A DNA stretch of 40,200 bases, taken from positions 1 to 40,200 of the forward strand of contig CANQBW010000009.1 in the NCBI GenBank assembly GCA_947589565.1, in the 5' to 3' direction. Under the pieces are notes generated by a model, which saw nothing but the letters and a program-made list of their open reading frames with translations, was not told the DNA's origin and did not search any database. Positions 17,161 to 27,200 of this stretch are shown in pieces (within the stretch, counting starts at the first letter, position 1; each line of letters opens with the position of its first letter). Made by a program: the position numbers and the translations under genes. This DNA comes from an uncultured Clostridia bacterium. GTDB lineage: Bacteria > Bacillota > Clostridia > Christensenellales > Borkfalkiaceae.

Positions 17161-18597
17161 TTAAACTTTGACTTCTCCCTTCTCCCCGAGAAGGGATCTG
17201 TGTTTTTTCAGGATGGGGTCGATTTCGGTCTTGATAAACTCCTCCGTCTGGCGGGGGGCGAAGCCGATGAACTTTTTGGTGTCGAGAATTTCGCCGAGCT
17301 TGCCGTGAATGGGCGCAAAGAGCGGCTCCTGTTCGATCATCTCGAGCAGATGATTTTCTCCCCCCTCCTGCTTTACGATCCGCGCCGCCTCCTGCGAGAG
17401 CACGCGGATCTTTTCATGCAGTTCCTGTCTGTCACCGCCCGCTTTGACGCACTCCATGATGATGTTCTCCGTCGCCATGAAGGGAAGTTCGCTTGCGACA
17501 TGCTTTTCGATCGTCTTTTCATAGACGACCAGCCCGTCGGTGACGTTCATATAAAGATTGAGGATCGCATCGGCGGTGAGGAAGGCCTGCGCGTTGACGA
17601 TCCTGCGGTTTGCGGAATCGTCGAGGGTGCGCTCGAACCACTGCGTCGAGGCGGTGATCGCGCTGTTCATGGGAAGAGAAATCAGATACCGGCACAGAGA
17701 CCCCATTCTCTCGCAGCGCATGGGATTGCGCTTGTACGCCATCGCCGAAGAGCCGATCTGGCTCTTCTCAAACGGCTCCTCCACCTCCTTCATGTTCTGC
17801 AGAATGCGGATGTCGTTGCTGAATTTGTATGCGCTCTGCGCGATCTGTGAGAGGACGCAGAGGACGTTGTAATCGAACTTTCTCGGATAGGTCTGTCCCG
17901 TCACGCCGTAGACTTTTTCAAAGCCCATCTTCTCGACGACTTTCCTTTCGAGCTGCTTGACCTTCTCCGCGTCCCCCTCGAAGAGCTCCGCAAAGCTCGC
18001 CTGCGTGCCCGTCGTCCCCTTCACGCCGCGAAGTTTGAAATGGGACAAAAGATTTTGCAGATTCTCATAGTCGAGCATGAGGTCCTGAAGCCAGAGGCAA
18101 GCGCGCTTTCCGACGGTCGTCAGCTGCGCGGGCTGCAAGTGGGTGAACCCGAGGGTGGGAACCTGACGATACTTCAAGGCGAAGGCTTTCAGCTTGTCCA
18201 TCACGTTGACGAGCTTCTTGAAAAGAATGTCGAGCCCGTCTTTCATGATGATGAGCTCCGAATTGCAGTCGACAAAACAGCTCGTCGCGCCGAGATGAAT
18301 GATGCCCTTCGCAGAGGGTGCGACGTCGCCATACGCCTTGACATGCGCCATGACGTCGTGGCGAACTTGACGCTCATACTCCTCCGCTTTTTTGTAATCG
18401 ATGTCCTCGGCGTGCGCCTTGAGCTCGTCGACTTGTTCCTTCGTGATGGGAAGTCCAAGCTCCATTTCGCTCTCGGCGAGAGCGATCCAGAGCTTTCTCC
18501 AGAGGCGGAATCTCTTCTCGTCGCCGAAGTTTTTTTTCATCTCCTCGCTCGCATAACGGGTGTTTAAGGGGTTTTCGTAGAATACTTTGTCAGACAT
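17161..18597 (-). CDS. purB: adenylosuccinate lyase
   Basis: 478 residues from ATG 18597. Member of the fumarase/aspartase superfamily; the signature SSAMAYKRNP is present, along with HLGATSCFVDCN and the TGTQASF region. PurB removes fumarate from SAICAR and from adenylosuccinate in purine synthesis. The N-terminal MSDKVFYENPLNTRYASEEM matches clostridial PurB, which favours the ATG over an upstream TTG at 18609. No properly spaced Shine-Dalgarno is visible: GGAG is 14 bases away. The start codon lies inside a palindromic motif found twice more in the window, so initiation may be controlled there. It follows the cyclophilin gene by 31 bases, probably the same operon. Confidence 0.95.
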   Translation of the reverse strand: MSDKVFYENPLNTRYASEEMKKNFGDEKRFRLWRKLWIALAESEMELGLPITKEQVDELKAHAEDIDYKKAEEYERQVRHDVMAHVKAYGDVAPSAKGIIHLGATSCFVDCNSELIIMKDGLDILFKKLVNVMDKLKAFALKYRQVPTLGFTHLQPAQLTTVGKRACLWLQDLMLDYENLQNLLSHFKLRGVKGTTGTQASFAELFEGDAEKVKQLERKVVEKMGFEKVYGVTGQTYPRKFDYNVLCVLSQIAQSAYKFSNDIRILQNMKEVEEPFEKSQIGSSAMAYKRNPMRCERMGSLCRYLISLPMNSAITASTQWFERTLDDSANRRIVNAQAFLTADAILNLYMNVTDGLVVYEKTIEKHVASELPFMATENIIMECVKAGGDRQELHEKIRVLSQEAARIVKQEGGENHLLEMIEQEPLFAPIHGKLGEILDTKKFIGFAPRQTEEFIKTEIDPILKKHRSLLGEKGEVKV

Positions 18598-18610
18598 AAT
18601 ACTATGCAAA
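18588..18610. promoter_or_regulatory. recurrent compound palindrome, copy 2, over the purB start
   Basis: TGTCAGACAT followed by CATAATACTATG (one base off the perfect palindrome of the other copies) and CAAA. On the minus strand the purB ATG is part of the motif. See copies at 268-291 and 29752-29775. Confidence 0.5.
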
Positions 18611-18628
18611 TCTCCGTTTTTCCGAATT

Positions 18629-19147
18629 TCACTTCTTGATTGGCTCGGGATAGTCCTCTCCGAAGGTCTCCACCGTGACTTTTTTCATTCTCTGCGGCTC
18701 CTTGGGTCTATCCGAGAAATCCGTCTTCGTCTCCGCGATTTTATCGACGACGTCCATTCCCTCGATGACCTTGCCGAAGGCTGCATATTGACCATCGAGG
18801 TGCGGGGAATCTTGGTGCATGATGAAGAATTGCGAACCCGCGGAATCGGGGTCGTTCGTCCGCGCCATGGAGAGGACTCCCCTCTCGTGCTTGAGCGGAT
18901 TGGGGAAGTTATTTGCGGTAAATTCTCCCTTGATGGTGTAGCCAGGTCCCCCCACTCCAATCCCGCGAGGGTCGCCGCCCTGGATCATAAAACCCTTGAT
19001 GACGCGATGGAAGATGATCCCGTCATAGAATCCCTTTTTCACAAGGGAAACGAAATTGTTGACGGTATTGGGCGCGATCTCGGGATAGAGTTCCGCTTTG
19101 ATCACGCCGCCCCCTTCCATTTCAATGGTGACGATTGGATTTTTCAT
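18629..19147 (-). CDS. peptidyl-prolyl cis-trans isomerase, cyclophilin type
   Basis: 172 residues with the whole cyclophilin core: FHRVIKGFMIQGGDP (active-site Arg and FMxQ), MARTNDPDSAGSQFFI and the LDGQYAAFGKV segment. It catalyses proline isomerisation in protein folding. No signal peptide, so cytoplasmic (PpiB-like). The ribosome site AAGGAG is seven bases before ATG. It lies 20 bases downstream of the TIR-LRR gene and upstream of purB, in the run that starts at the dCMP deaminase promoter. Confidence 0.95.
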   Translation of the reverse strand: MKNPIVTIEMEGGGVIKAELYPEIAPNTVNNFVSLVKKGFYDGIIFHRVIKGFMIQGGDPRGIGVGGPGYTIKGEFTANNFPNPLKHERGVLSMARTNDPDSAGSQFFIMHQDSPHLDGQYAAFGKVIEGMDVVDKIAETKTDFSDRPKEPQRMKKVTVETFGEDYPEPIKK

Positions 19148-19167
19148 TGCATATCTCCTTTTTTAAA

Positions 19168-21303
19168 TTAATCTCTTTTAAATGGACTATAATAGGTATC
19201 CGATTCATTGCGCAGGATTTCAGCCGCAGTTGCGGGATTCGAAAAATCAACATCCTTTTTCGAGAACAGGGGAACGGTGTACCAGCCGAGCGCTTCAAAA
19301 TGGGCATTCGTAAGTCCGCTCGACGTGAAGGCATCGTATTCAATGTATTTCATCGACGCCGGAATTACGATTTCCTGTAGGGAAGTACATCCTTTGAAGG
19401 CATTGCTTTCAATCCTGGCGATGGAGTTCGAAAAGGTGACAGAGGCAAGATAGGAACAACGCGCAAATGCGCTCTTGCCGACAGATACGACGGTATCCGA
19501 CATGATAAATTCTTTTAAGCCCCCGCAACCTTCGAACGCGGAATCCCCGATTTCAAGGATCCCCTCGGTCAGAGTGACGGAAACGAGCGAATAGCAATCC
19601 TCGAATGCCTTTTTTTCGATACGTCGGAATCCCTCGGGAAATTGAATGTTCTTTAAAGCTCCGCTCCCCCGGAAGACGGGCTTTGCAATGCCGGAAACGA
19701 TCCTACCATCGATGGTCTCGGGAATGGTGAGCGTCTCCATATCGTACTTGCTTACATAGACGACGACCGAGCCGTCCTTCTGTTTGTCATAATACAGACC
19801 GTCGGAGTAGCCCTCGTTCTTCATGCTGAGGACTACTATTGCCGAAACGGCTGCAAAGCACGTTGCCAGGAGCAGACAGGGTTTACAATTCTTGAATTTT
19901 CCAAAAAAGAGAATTGCACCGACAGCAAGATTGACGGGAAAAAGAATACAAAAGAGCGTTCCCCAGACAGAGGGAAAGACGATCTTCGTAAAGCTCACGA
20001 GAAGTATAAGAAAAGCTGCCGTACCGATCTCTGTCCCTAAGAGCAGTTTGCGAACGAAGCTGCTTTCCCTGACCTTCTCCAAGAACTGATTGGAGTCTCC
20101 CCCGCTGCTGCTCGGCTTTCGGCGCTGTTTTTCCCTGTTTGCGGCTTTGCGCTCCTCGATCTTATCCTGCTTGCGCCGCCGCTTTTCGCGGAGCTTATCC
20201 TCTCTCTCCTGCCGGCGATCCTCCTTTCTCTCCCGGAGATCCCGTCTTCTCTTTTCCTTCTCCTCGAGCTTTTGGGTCTTGAGCTTCTGTCTGGTCTCAA
20301 GGTCATGAAGTTTCATCTGTGCCTTGGCGTCGGCGAGCATTTTATGGTTGCTATAAACGTCTGCCTTTGCCGAAATTGCCTTGGCGCGGCCGCAGTGCTT
20401 TTCGATAAAGTTCGTGATGCGCTCGGAGGCGTGCGTGTCGCTTTCGATGACCTGCATTCGGAAGCCGACCCCGGGGAGACGCTCGATGCGATCGTACAGA
20501 CAGACGATCGCGAGCGAGTCGCCCTCCTTGACCTTATCGGACATGAGCTTTAAATAGCGTGTATACTCATTCTTGACCCAGACGGTATTCAGATATTCCT
20601 CGTTGCCGCACACGACGAGCATCGTCGGCGCAGAGAGAAGCGCATAGAGAATGTGCGCCTCGTAATCGCTCCCCGTCTCGTCCTTCAGGACTTCCTGCGA
20701 GAGAAAGGGCTTGTAGCCCTTGCTCTTGAGGTCCATATAGATCTCATAGGCGCGATGATAGTCGTCGGTGTACTTCTTGACGTCTCCGTCCTGCTCGGCG
20801 GAAACTTTGACGCAAATAAAACAGTCATAGGAAATTTTCCGCTTTTTGAGCACAAAGAACTTATCGCAGATGTCGTCGATCTCCATGCCCCAGGTGCGGT
20901 AGAGTTCCCGCTGTTCGGGCGTTGCGAGCGAGAGCGCCTTGCGATAGTTCTCATTGTATGTAAAGATCTTGTCCGTGATATCGAAGCAGATGGGCTGAAG
21001 TCTGTCGTTGACCTCATCCTTCAGAAATTGCACCCGAAATTCCGCCTGCGCCATGCGGAAGTAGGCCTCCGGCTCTTCGGGATCGTGCTTTGCCGCCTGT
21101 TTGTAGGCATTGTAAGCCTCGTTGAAATTCCCGCTCTCGAGAAAGACGTCCCCCGTGTCGAGGCTCGCGTCGTACCCCCTGTGATAGTTGGGGATTGTCC
21201 ACCGCGCTCCGCAGTATTTGCACTTCAGAACGCCGCCGTGCGCGTCTTTGGGATCCATGTCCCCGCCGCATTTTTTGCATTTGCACATGCCAAATTCGTT
21301 CAT
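19168..21303 (-). CDS. TIR-domain protein with zinc ribbon, coiled coil, three membrane helices and BspA LRRs
   Basis: 711 residues. Order: zinc ribbon (C9xxC12 ... C28xxC31); TPR-like helices about 45-130; TIR domain about 157-300 beginning YDCFICVKVS and containing NEEYLNTVWVKNEYTRYL, in which E246 is at the position of the catalytic glutamate of TIR NAD hydrolases; a strongly charged Arg/Lys/Glu coiled coil about 320-396; hydrophobic helices near 421-441, 446-467 and 473-493; five BspA-type LRRs about 520-690. Positive residues precede helix 1 and lie between helices 2 and 3, which predicts TIR inside and LRRs outside. TIR domains in bacteria act as NAD-consuming or signalling modules; sensing by the LRRs is inference. 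It starts 16 bases after the dCMP deaminase stop and has a weak GAGAG site. Confidence 0.87.
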   Translation of the reverse strand: MNEFGMCKCKKCGGDMDPKDAHGGVLKCKYCGARWTIPNYHRGYDASLDTGDVFLESGNFNEAYNAYKQAAKHDPEEPEAYFRMAQAEFRVQFLKDEVNDRLQPICFDITDKIFTYNENYRKALSLATPEQRELYRTWGMEIDDICDKFFVLKKRKISYDCFICVKVSAEQDGDVKKYTDDYHRAYEIYMDLKSKGYKPFLSQEVLKDETGSDYEAHILYALLSAPTMLVVCGNEEYLNTVWVKNEYTRYLKLMSDKVKEGDSLAIVCLYDRIERLPGVGFRMQVIESDTHASERITNFIEKHCGRAKAISAKADVYSNHKMLADAKAQMKLHDLETRQKLKTQKLEEKEKRRRDLRERKEDRRQEREDKLREKRRRKQDKIEERKAANREKQRRKPSSSGGDSNQFLEKVRESSFVRKLLLGTEIGTAAFLILLVSFTKIVFPSVWGTLFCILFPVNLAVGAILFFGKFKNCKPCLLLATCFAAVSAIVVLSMKNEGYSDGLYYDKQKDGSVVVYVSKYDMETLTIPETIDGRIVSGIAKPVFRGSGALKNIQFPEGFRRIEKKAFEDCYSLVSVTLTEGILEIGDSAFEGCGGLKEFIMSDTVVSVGKSAFARCSYLASVTFSNSIARIESNAFKGCTSLQEIVIPASMKYIEYDAFTSSGLTNAHFEALGWYTVPLFSKKDVDFSNPATAAEILRNESDTYYSPFKRD

Positions 21304-21319
21304 ATTCTCTCAAAAACCC

Positions 21320-21763
21320 TTAAACGGAAAATTTTTCGACCTCTGTCCCCGCCTCTTCGAAGAGGCGCATGGAGAACTCGTCGGGATAGCCCTCTTTATA
21401 GACGACGCGCTTGATCCCGGCGTTGATGATCATCTTGGCGCAGATGACGCAGGGCTGATGGGTGCAATAGAGGGTCGCCCCCTCGATAGCGATCCCATAC
21501 TTCGCCGCCTGAATGATGGCGTTCTGTTCGGCATGGGTCGCATAACAGAGTTCCGCGCGCGTGCCGCTCTCGATCTGCATCTTGTCCCTGAGGCACTCCC
21601 CCCGCTCCGCGCAGGAAGAGATCCCCGAGGGGGCGCCGTTGTAGCCCGTCGAGACGACGCGTTTGTCGCGCACGATGACCGCGCCGACCTTCCGTCTCAA
21701 GCAGCTCGCCCAGCCCCCCACTTCCTCTGCAAGGCGCATGAATCTTTGATCCCATTTTTGCAT
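21320..21763 (-). CDS. dCMP deaminase / ComEB-like cytidylate deaminase
   Basis: 147 residues from ATG 21763. Zinc deaminase motifs HAEQNAI (catalytic Glu) and PCVICAK are intact, with the N-terminal WASCLRRKVGAVIVRD and STGYNGAPSG of the dCMP deaminase group. It converts dCMP to dUMP for thymidylate synthesis; ComEB is the Bacillus relative. A longer reading to 21862 is rejected because the promoter (21786-21814) and the GGAGG site (nine bases from ATG 21763) lie inside it. It is the first gene of the leftward run with the TIR-LRR, cyclophilin and purB genes, and divergent from groESL. Confidence 0.93.
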   Translation of the reverse strand: MQKWDQRFMRLAEEVGGWASCLRRKVGAVIVRDKRVVSTGYNGAPSGISSCAERGECLRDKMQIESGTRAELCYATHAEQNAIIQAAKYGIAIEGATLYCTHQPCVICAKMIINAGIKRVVYKEGYPDEFSMRLFEEAGTEVEKFSV

Positions 21764-21785
21764 TTGTCGAAGACCTCCGAAGGTC

Positions 21786-21814
21786 ATTATACCATATTCT
21801 TTTTGAATTGGCAA
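21786..21814 (-). promoter_or_regulatory. sigma-A promoter of the dCMP deaminase operon
   Basis: Minus strand TTGCCA (21814-21809), 17-base spacer, TATAAT (21791-21786), about 22 bases before ATG 21763. The best candidate promoter for the TIR-LRR, cyclophilin and purB genes too. Confidence 0.8.
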
Positions 21815-21852
21815 CCGCAGACAAATTTTTTCGAAAAATTTTTCGGAAAGTG

Positions 21853-21881
21853 TTTCACCCATATCACAATGGGTTTATAAT
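21853..21881 (+). promoter_or_regulatory. groESL promoter region with dyad, no CIRCE
   Basis: TATAAT (21876-21881) has a poor -35 (TTTCAC, 21853-21858) at 17 bases. An inverted repeat ACCCAT-6-ATGGGT (21857-21874) fills the spacer and could be an operator. The HrcA site CIRCE (TTAGCACTC-9-GAGTGCTAA) is not present between 21764 and 21934. Confidence 0.5.
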
Positions 21882-21933
21882 AGAGAGGAAAAAGCAGGGT
21901 ACTGCATTGATTTTGAAAAATATGGAGGTAGTT

Positions 21934-22218
21934 ATGAACATCAAACCGTTGTTCGACAAGGTCGTCGTCGAGGCGCTGACCGTCGAAGAGAAGACGAAGA
22001 GCGGATTCATCCTTCCCTCTTCCGCGCAGGAAAAGCCGCAGACGTGCGTCGTCGTCGCAGTGGGCCCCGGCGGCAATGTCGACGGAAAGGAAGTTACCAT
22101 GCAGGTGAAAGTGGGAGATAAAGTGCTTTGCTCCAAATATGCGGGGAGCGATTTCAAGGTGGACGGCAAGGAGTTCACCATCATCAAACAGAGCGACATT
22201 CTGGCAATCGTAGAATAA
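21934..22218 (+). CDS. groES: co-chaperonin GroES
   Basis: 94 residues, the normal GroES length: MNIKPLFDKVVVE, a mobile loop region (EEKTKSGFILPSSAQEKPQ), VVAVGPGG and a C-terminal DGKEFTIIKQSDILAIVE. It caps GroEL during ATP-driven folding. ATG 21934 has GGAGG five bases upstream; longer in-frame starts lack such a site. groEL follows after 19 bases. Confidence 0.97.
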   Translation: MNIKPLFDKVVVEALTVEEKTKSGFILPSSAQEKPQTCVVVAVGPGGNVDGKEVTMQVKVGDKVLCSKYAGSDFKVDGKEFTIIKQSDILAIVE

Positions 22219-22231
22219 TTAAGGAGAGTAA

Positions 22232-23863
<1,632 letters not shown>

Positions 23864-23923
23864 TAAGGGGCTCGCGGGAGCGGCGTGGATTCGACTCCCT
23901 TCACCTTAACCAAAAAAATTTCG

Positions 23924-23948
23924 GGACAGCTTCGGCTGTCCTTTTTTT
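23924..23948 (+). terminator. intrinsic terminator of groESL
   Basis: GGACAGC-TTCG-GCTGTCC stem-loop followed by seven T, 60 bases after the groEL stop. Confidence 0.93.
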
Positions 23949-23976
23949 ATTTATTTCGACGAAAATCTTTCTTATC

Positions 23977-24081
23977 TGTCATTCCGAGCGCGGTCGAAGG
24001 TGCGTTCACCTCTTCCCCATCGTCATTCCGAGCAGGCGCCCCGCGGCTTTTGCCGCGGGGCGCCGTCGTCGAGGAATCTCC
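23977..24081 (+). repeat. dispersed intergenic repeat with GC-rich hairpin insert
   Basis: Two TGTCATTCCGAGC-type units. The second encloses a perfect 13-base-pair hairpin at 24035-24064 (GGCGCCCCGCGGC, loop TTTT) and ends GTCGAGGAATCTC. The 23864-24215 gap otherwise holds the groESL terminator and the promoter at 24156. Confidence 0.7.
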
Positions 24082-24155
24082 CCGGTCGATAGACTGTTGT
24101 AATGCGACGCTTTCCACTTTTTTGAAAAAATTTCAAAAAAATTGCCTTTCGGTTG

Positions 24156-24184
24156 TTGACAAGATTTTACAAATATTGTATAAT
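24156..24184 (+). promoter_or_regulatory. perfect consensus sigma-A promoter
   Basis: TTGACA (24156-24161), 17-base spacer, TATAAT (24179-24184), 31 bases before the ATG at 24216. Expression of the following lipoprotein is likely high. Confidence 0.9.
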
Positions 24185-24215
24185 TTCGGCAAGCGTTTTG
24201 AAAAGGAGAAGGATT

Positions 24216-27200
24216 ATGAAAAAGTTGTTTTATCCGATTACCCTTGTCATGTCCATCTGCCTCTGCATCGGACTTTGCGCTTGCGGAGAGCACAAGCATG
24301 ATACGGGCAAATGGATCGACGAAGTCTCCCCTACCTGCTCGCAGGAGGGCGTGAAGGGGCACTATCATTGCGATGAGTGCGGTCAGGACGTCGACGCAAA
24401 CGGAAACGTCATCACCGACCTCAAACTTTCCAAAGTGGAACACAAGCTTGCCTACGTCTCCGACGGAAACGGCAAACACACGCAGAAATGTATCTATAAC
24501 TGCGGAACGACGGGCGAGAGCGGAGATTGCACTTACACGACGACCGCGGTCCTGACGCAGGCGACCTGCTCCTCCGAGGGCGAGGAAGTGCAGACCTGCA
24601 CCCTCTGCGGAGATTCCAAAACCGTGAAAGTTCCCGGTTCCCACATCTTCGATAAGGAATACATCGCGGCGGAGGCGACCTGCACGAGCGCGGGAAACAT
24701 CGGCTATAAGCACTGCTCCGTCTGCGACAAGAACATCGGCGAGGACGGCAAAATTCTTGAAAACGACGCTTGGAAGATCCCCGCAACGGGCACCCATGTC
24801 TATGGCGAGGGCGTCATCACAAAGGCGCCCACCTGCAAGGATACGGGCGAAAAGACCGTCAAATGCCTCTACTGTGACGAAACCAAGACGGAGACCCTCT
24901 CCGTCGTCGACCACTACCCCATCAAGGTCCCCGAGACTCCCGCGACCTGCGAGGAGACCGGTCTCACCCCCGGTGAAGTCTGCGCCTACTGCGAAAAAGT
25001 ACTCAAAGCGCAGGAAGTCATTCCCGCCCTCAACCATACCTTTGGAAAATGGGAGATCGTGGTCGAGCCCGACGATGTCTTCGGCGGTTTGCAGATGAGG
25101 ACTTGTCTCATCTGCGCCAAGAGCGAGAATGAGGAGATCGAAAAGACCGACCACGTCTTCGACGAATGGAAATACGACGAGAAGACCAAAAAGAACAGCC
25201 GCAAATGCACCGACTGCGGCAAGACCGAGACGATCGATTGTATCTACAATACGGGTTCCGTCATCGCCCCCACCTGCACGGAAAAGGGATACACCGAGCT
25301 CACCTGCCAGCTCTGCGGACACGTCGAACACACGGACGAGACGGAAGCCCTCGGACACAAATTCGAAAAATACACCGCCGACGAGACCTTCGGCGACGAA
25401 AAGACGGAACACAAGCACACCCATACCGCGATCTGCTCCCACTGCGGGATCACGGATACAAAGGAATGCGATCTCTCCATCAAGACGGTCGTTGCCCCCA
25501 CCTGCGAAGTCAACGGCTACACGAAGAACACCTGTTCCGTCTGCGGCAGCGAGCATGAGGACCAATTGACGGACGCGACCGGCCACACCTGGAGCAAATA
25601 CACTTATAAGGATGAAAACCGGCACGTCCGCACCTGCTCCGTCTGCCAAAAAGAGGAGACGCAGGCTTGCTACTATACCGCGGAGACCACTCCCGCCACC
25701 TGCACACAGGAGGGCAAGACCACACACACCTGCACGACCTGTGAGCATTCTTATGAAGACGGCGTGACCCCCATGCTCGAACACGCCTGGGACGATTGGA
25801 AATTTGATGAAGACGACGAGGACGGTACCAGATCGCACTCCCGCACCTGCAAAAACTGCAATAAAAAGGAGACCGAGGACTGCACGATCGTCAGCGTCGA
25901 AGACGCTCCGACCTGCCTGAGCGACGGCACGGTCACGGAGACCTGCAGCGTCTGCCTCACGATCATTACCAAGGACGGAGCAACAAAGCTCGGTCACGAT
26001 TGGGACAACTGGACGAACGATGAGAACGACCCCTCCAATCACACCAGAACCTGCAAAAAGTGCGGCGAGACGGAGACCGCACCTCATAATTTGACCGAAA
26101 AAGTCGAGAACGAGGCAGACTGTCTCAACGCAAAGAAGGTCAAAAAGACCTGCAGCGACTGCGGCTACTCTTTCGACACCGTAGAGGGAACCGCTCTCGG
26201 ACACGATTGGGAGCAGACAAATAAGGGCTCCAAGGATACGCACAGCGCAAAATGCAAAAAGTGTGATGCAACGGAAGAGCAATCGCATGTCTTCAGCGAA
26301 TCCAACCTCTGCTCGGTTTGCGGATACGACTGCCTGACCTATGCCGAAGAGGGCGGACACAGTGTACTTACAAACGACGCTGCTCTTCCCGCAACTGCGA
26401 CGAAGATCGTCATTCCCGAGACGCATAACAACCAGTCCGTCACCAAGATCGGCTCGGCAGCCTTCTTCAAGAATACCTATATCCGCGAGATCGAGATCCC
26501 CGCGAGCGTGACGAGCATTTCAAGCAATGTCTTTACGGGCTGCTCCAACCTCACGACGATTACTTTTAAAGACGAAAGTGCGCTCAAGTCCATCGGAACC
26601 TGCGCGTTCGAGCTGTGCACTTCGCTTGTAACGATCGATCTGCCCGCCTCTGTGGAATCTGTCGGTTACGGCTGCTTCCAGTCCTGCACAAAGCTCACAG
26701 ATGTCGGGCTTGACGACAACGTCAAGGAGATCGGCTCCTTCGCATTCAACAACACCGCCCTCATCGCCGAAAACAGCGACAAATGGGAGAATGGCAACGT
26801 TCTGATCATCGGAAATCACCTCATCGACACGAAGGCAAGCGAGACGGAGAAATACGAAATCCCCGAAAAAACCGTTTCGATCGGCAGAGGCGCCTTCACG
26901 GATTGGACTTCTTTGAAAGAGCTCACGATCCCCGAATCCGTCGTCCACTTCGACACGGACGCCTTCAAGGGCTGCGACAATCTCACAAAAGTGACCTATA
27001 GCGGAGGCATCGAGACTTGGATGAAAATCACCTTTGCAAACGACCTTGCAAGTCCCCTTCACGGCTCCGCAACTAACTTCACGATCGAAGGCGCAGATTC
27101 CGAAGTCGAAATTGACGGAAAAACCGTCAAATCGATCCCCGCAGGCACCTTCCGCGGTACGAGTATCACCAAAGTCACGATCACGGAAGGCGTGACTTCC

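Noticed and set aside
23868-23918. Possible tRNA or tmRNA 3' end (GGATTCGACTCCC ... AACCA) after groEL
   Set aside because: The T-stem would have two mismatches out of five and no acceptor partner was found upstream; treated as chance resemblance.
24006-26426. 806-codon open frame on the minus strand opposite the giant lipoprotein
   Set aside because: Gly/Val/Leu-rich shadow caused by codon use of the real gene, which has a perfect promoter, ribosome site, signal peptide and terminator. The minus frame shows no domain.
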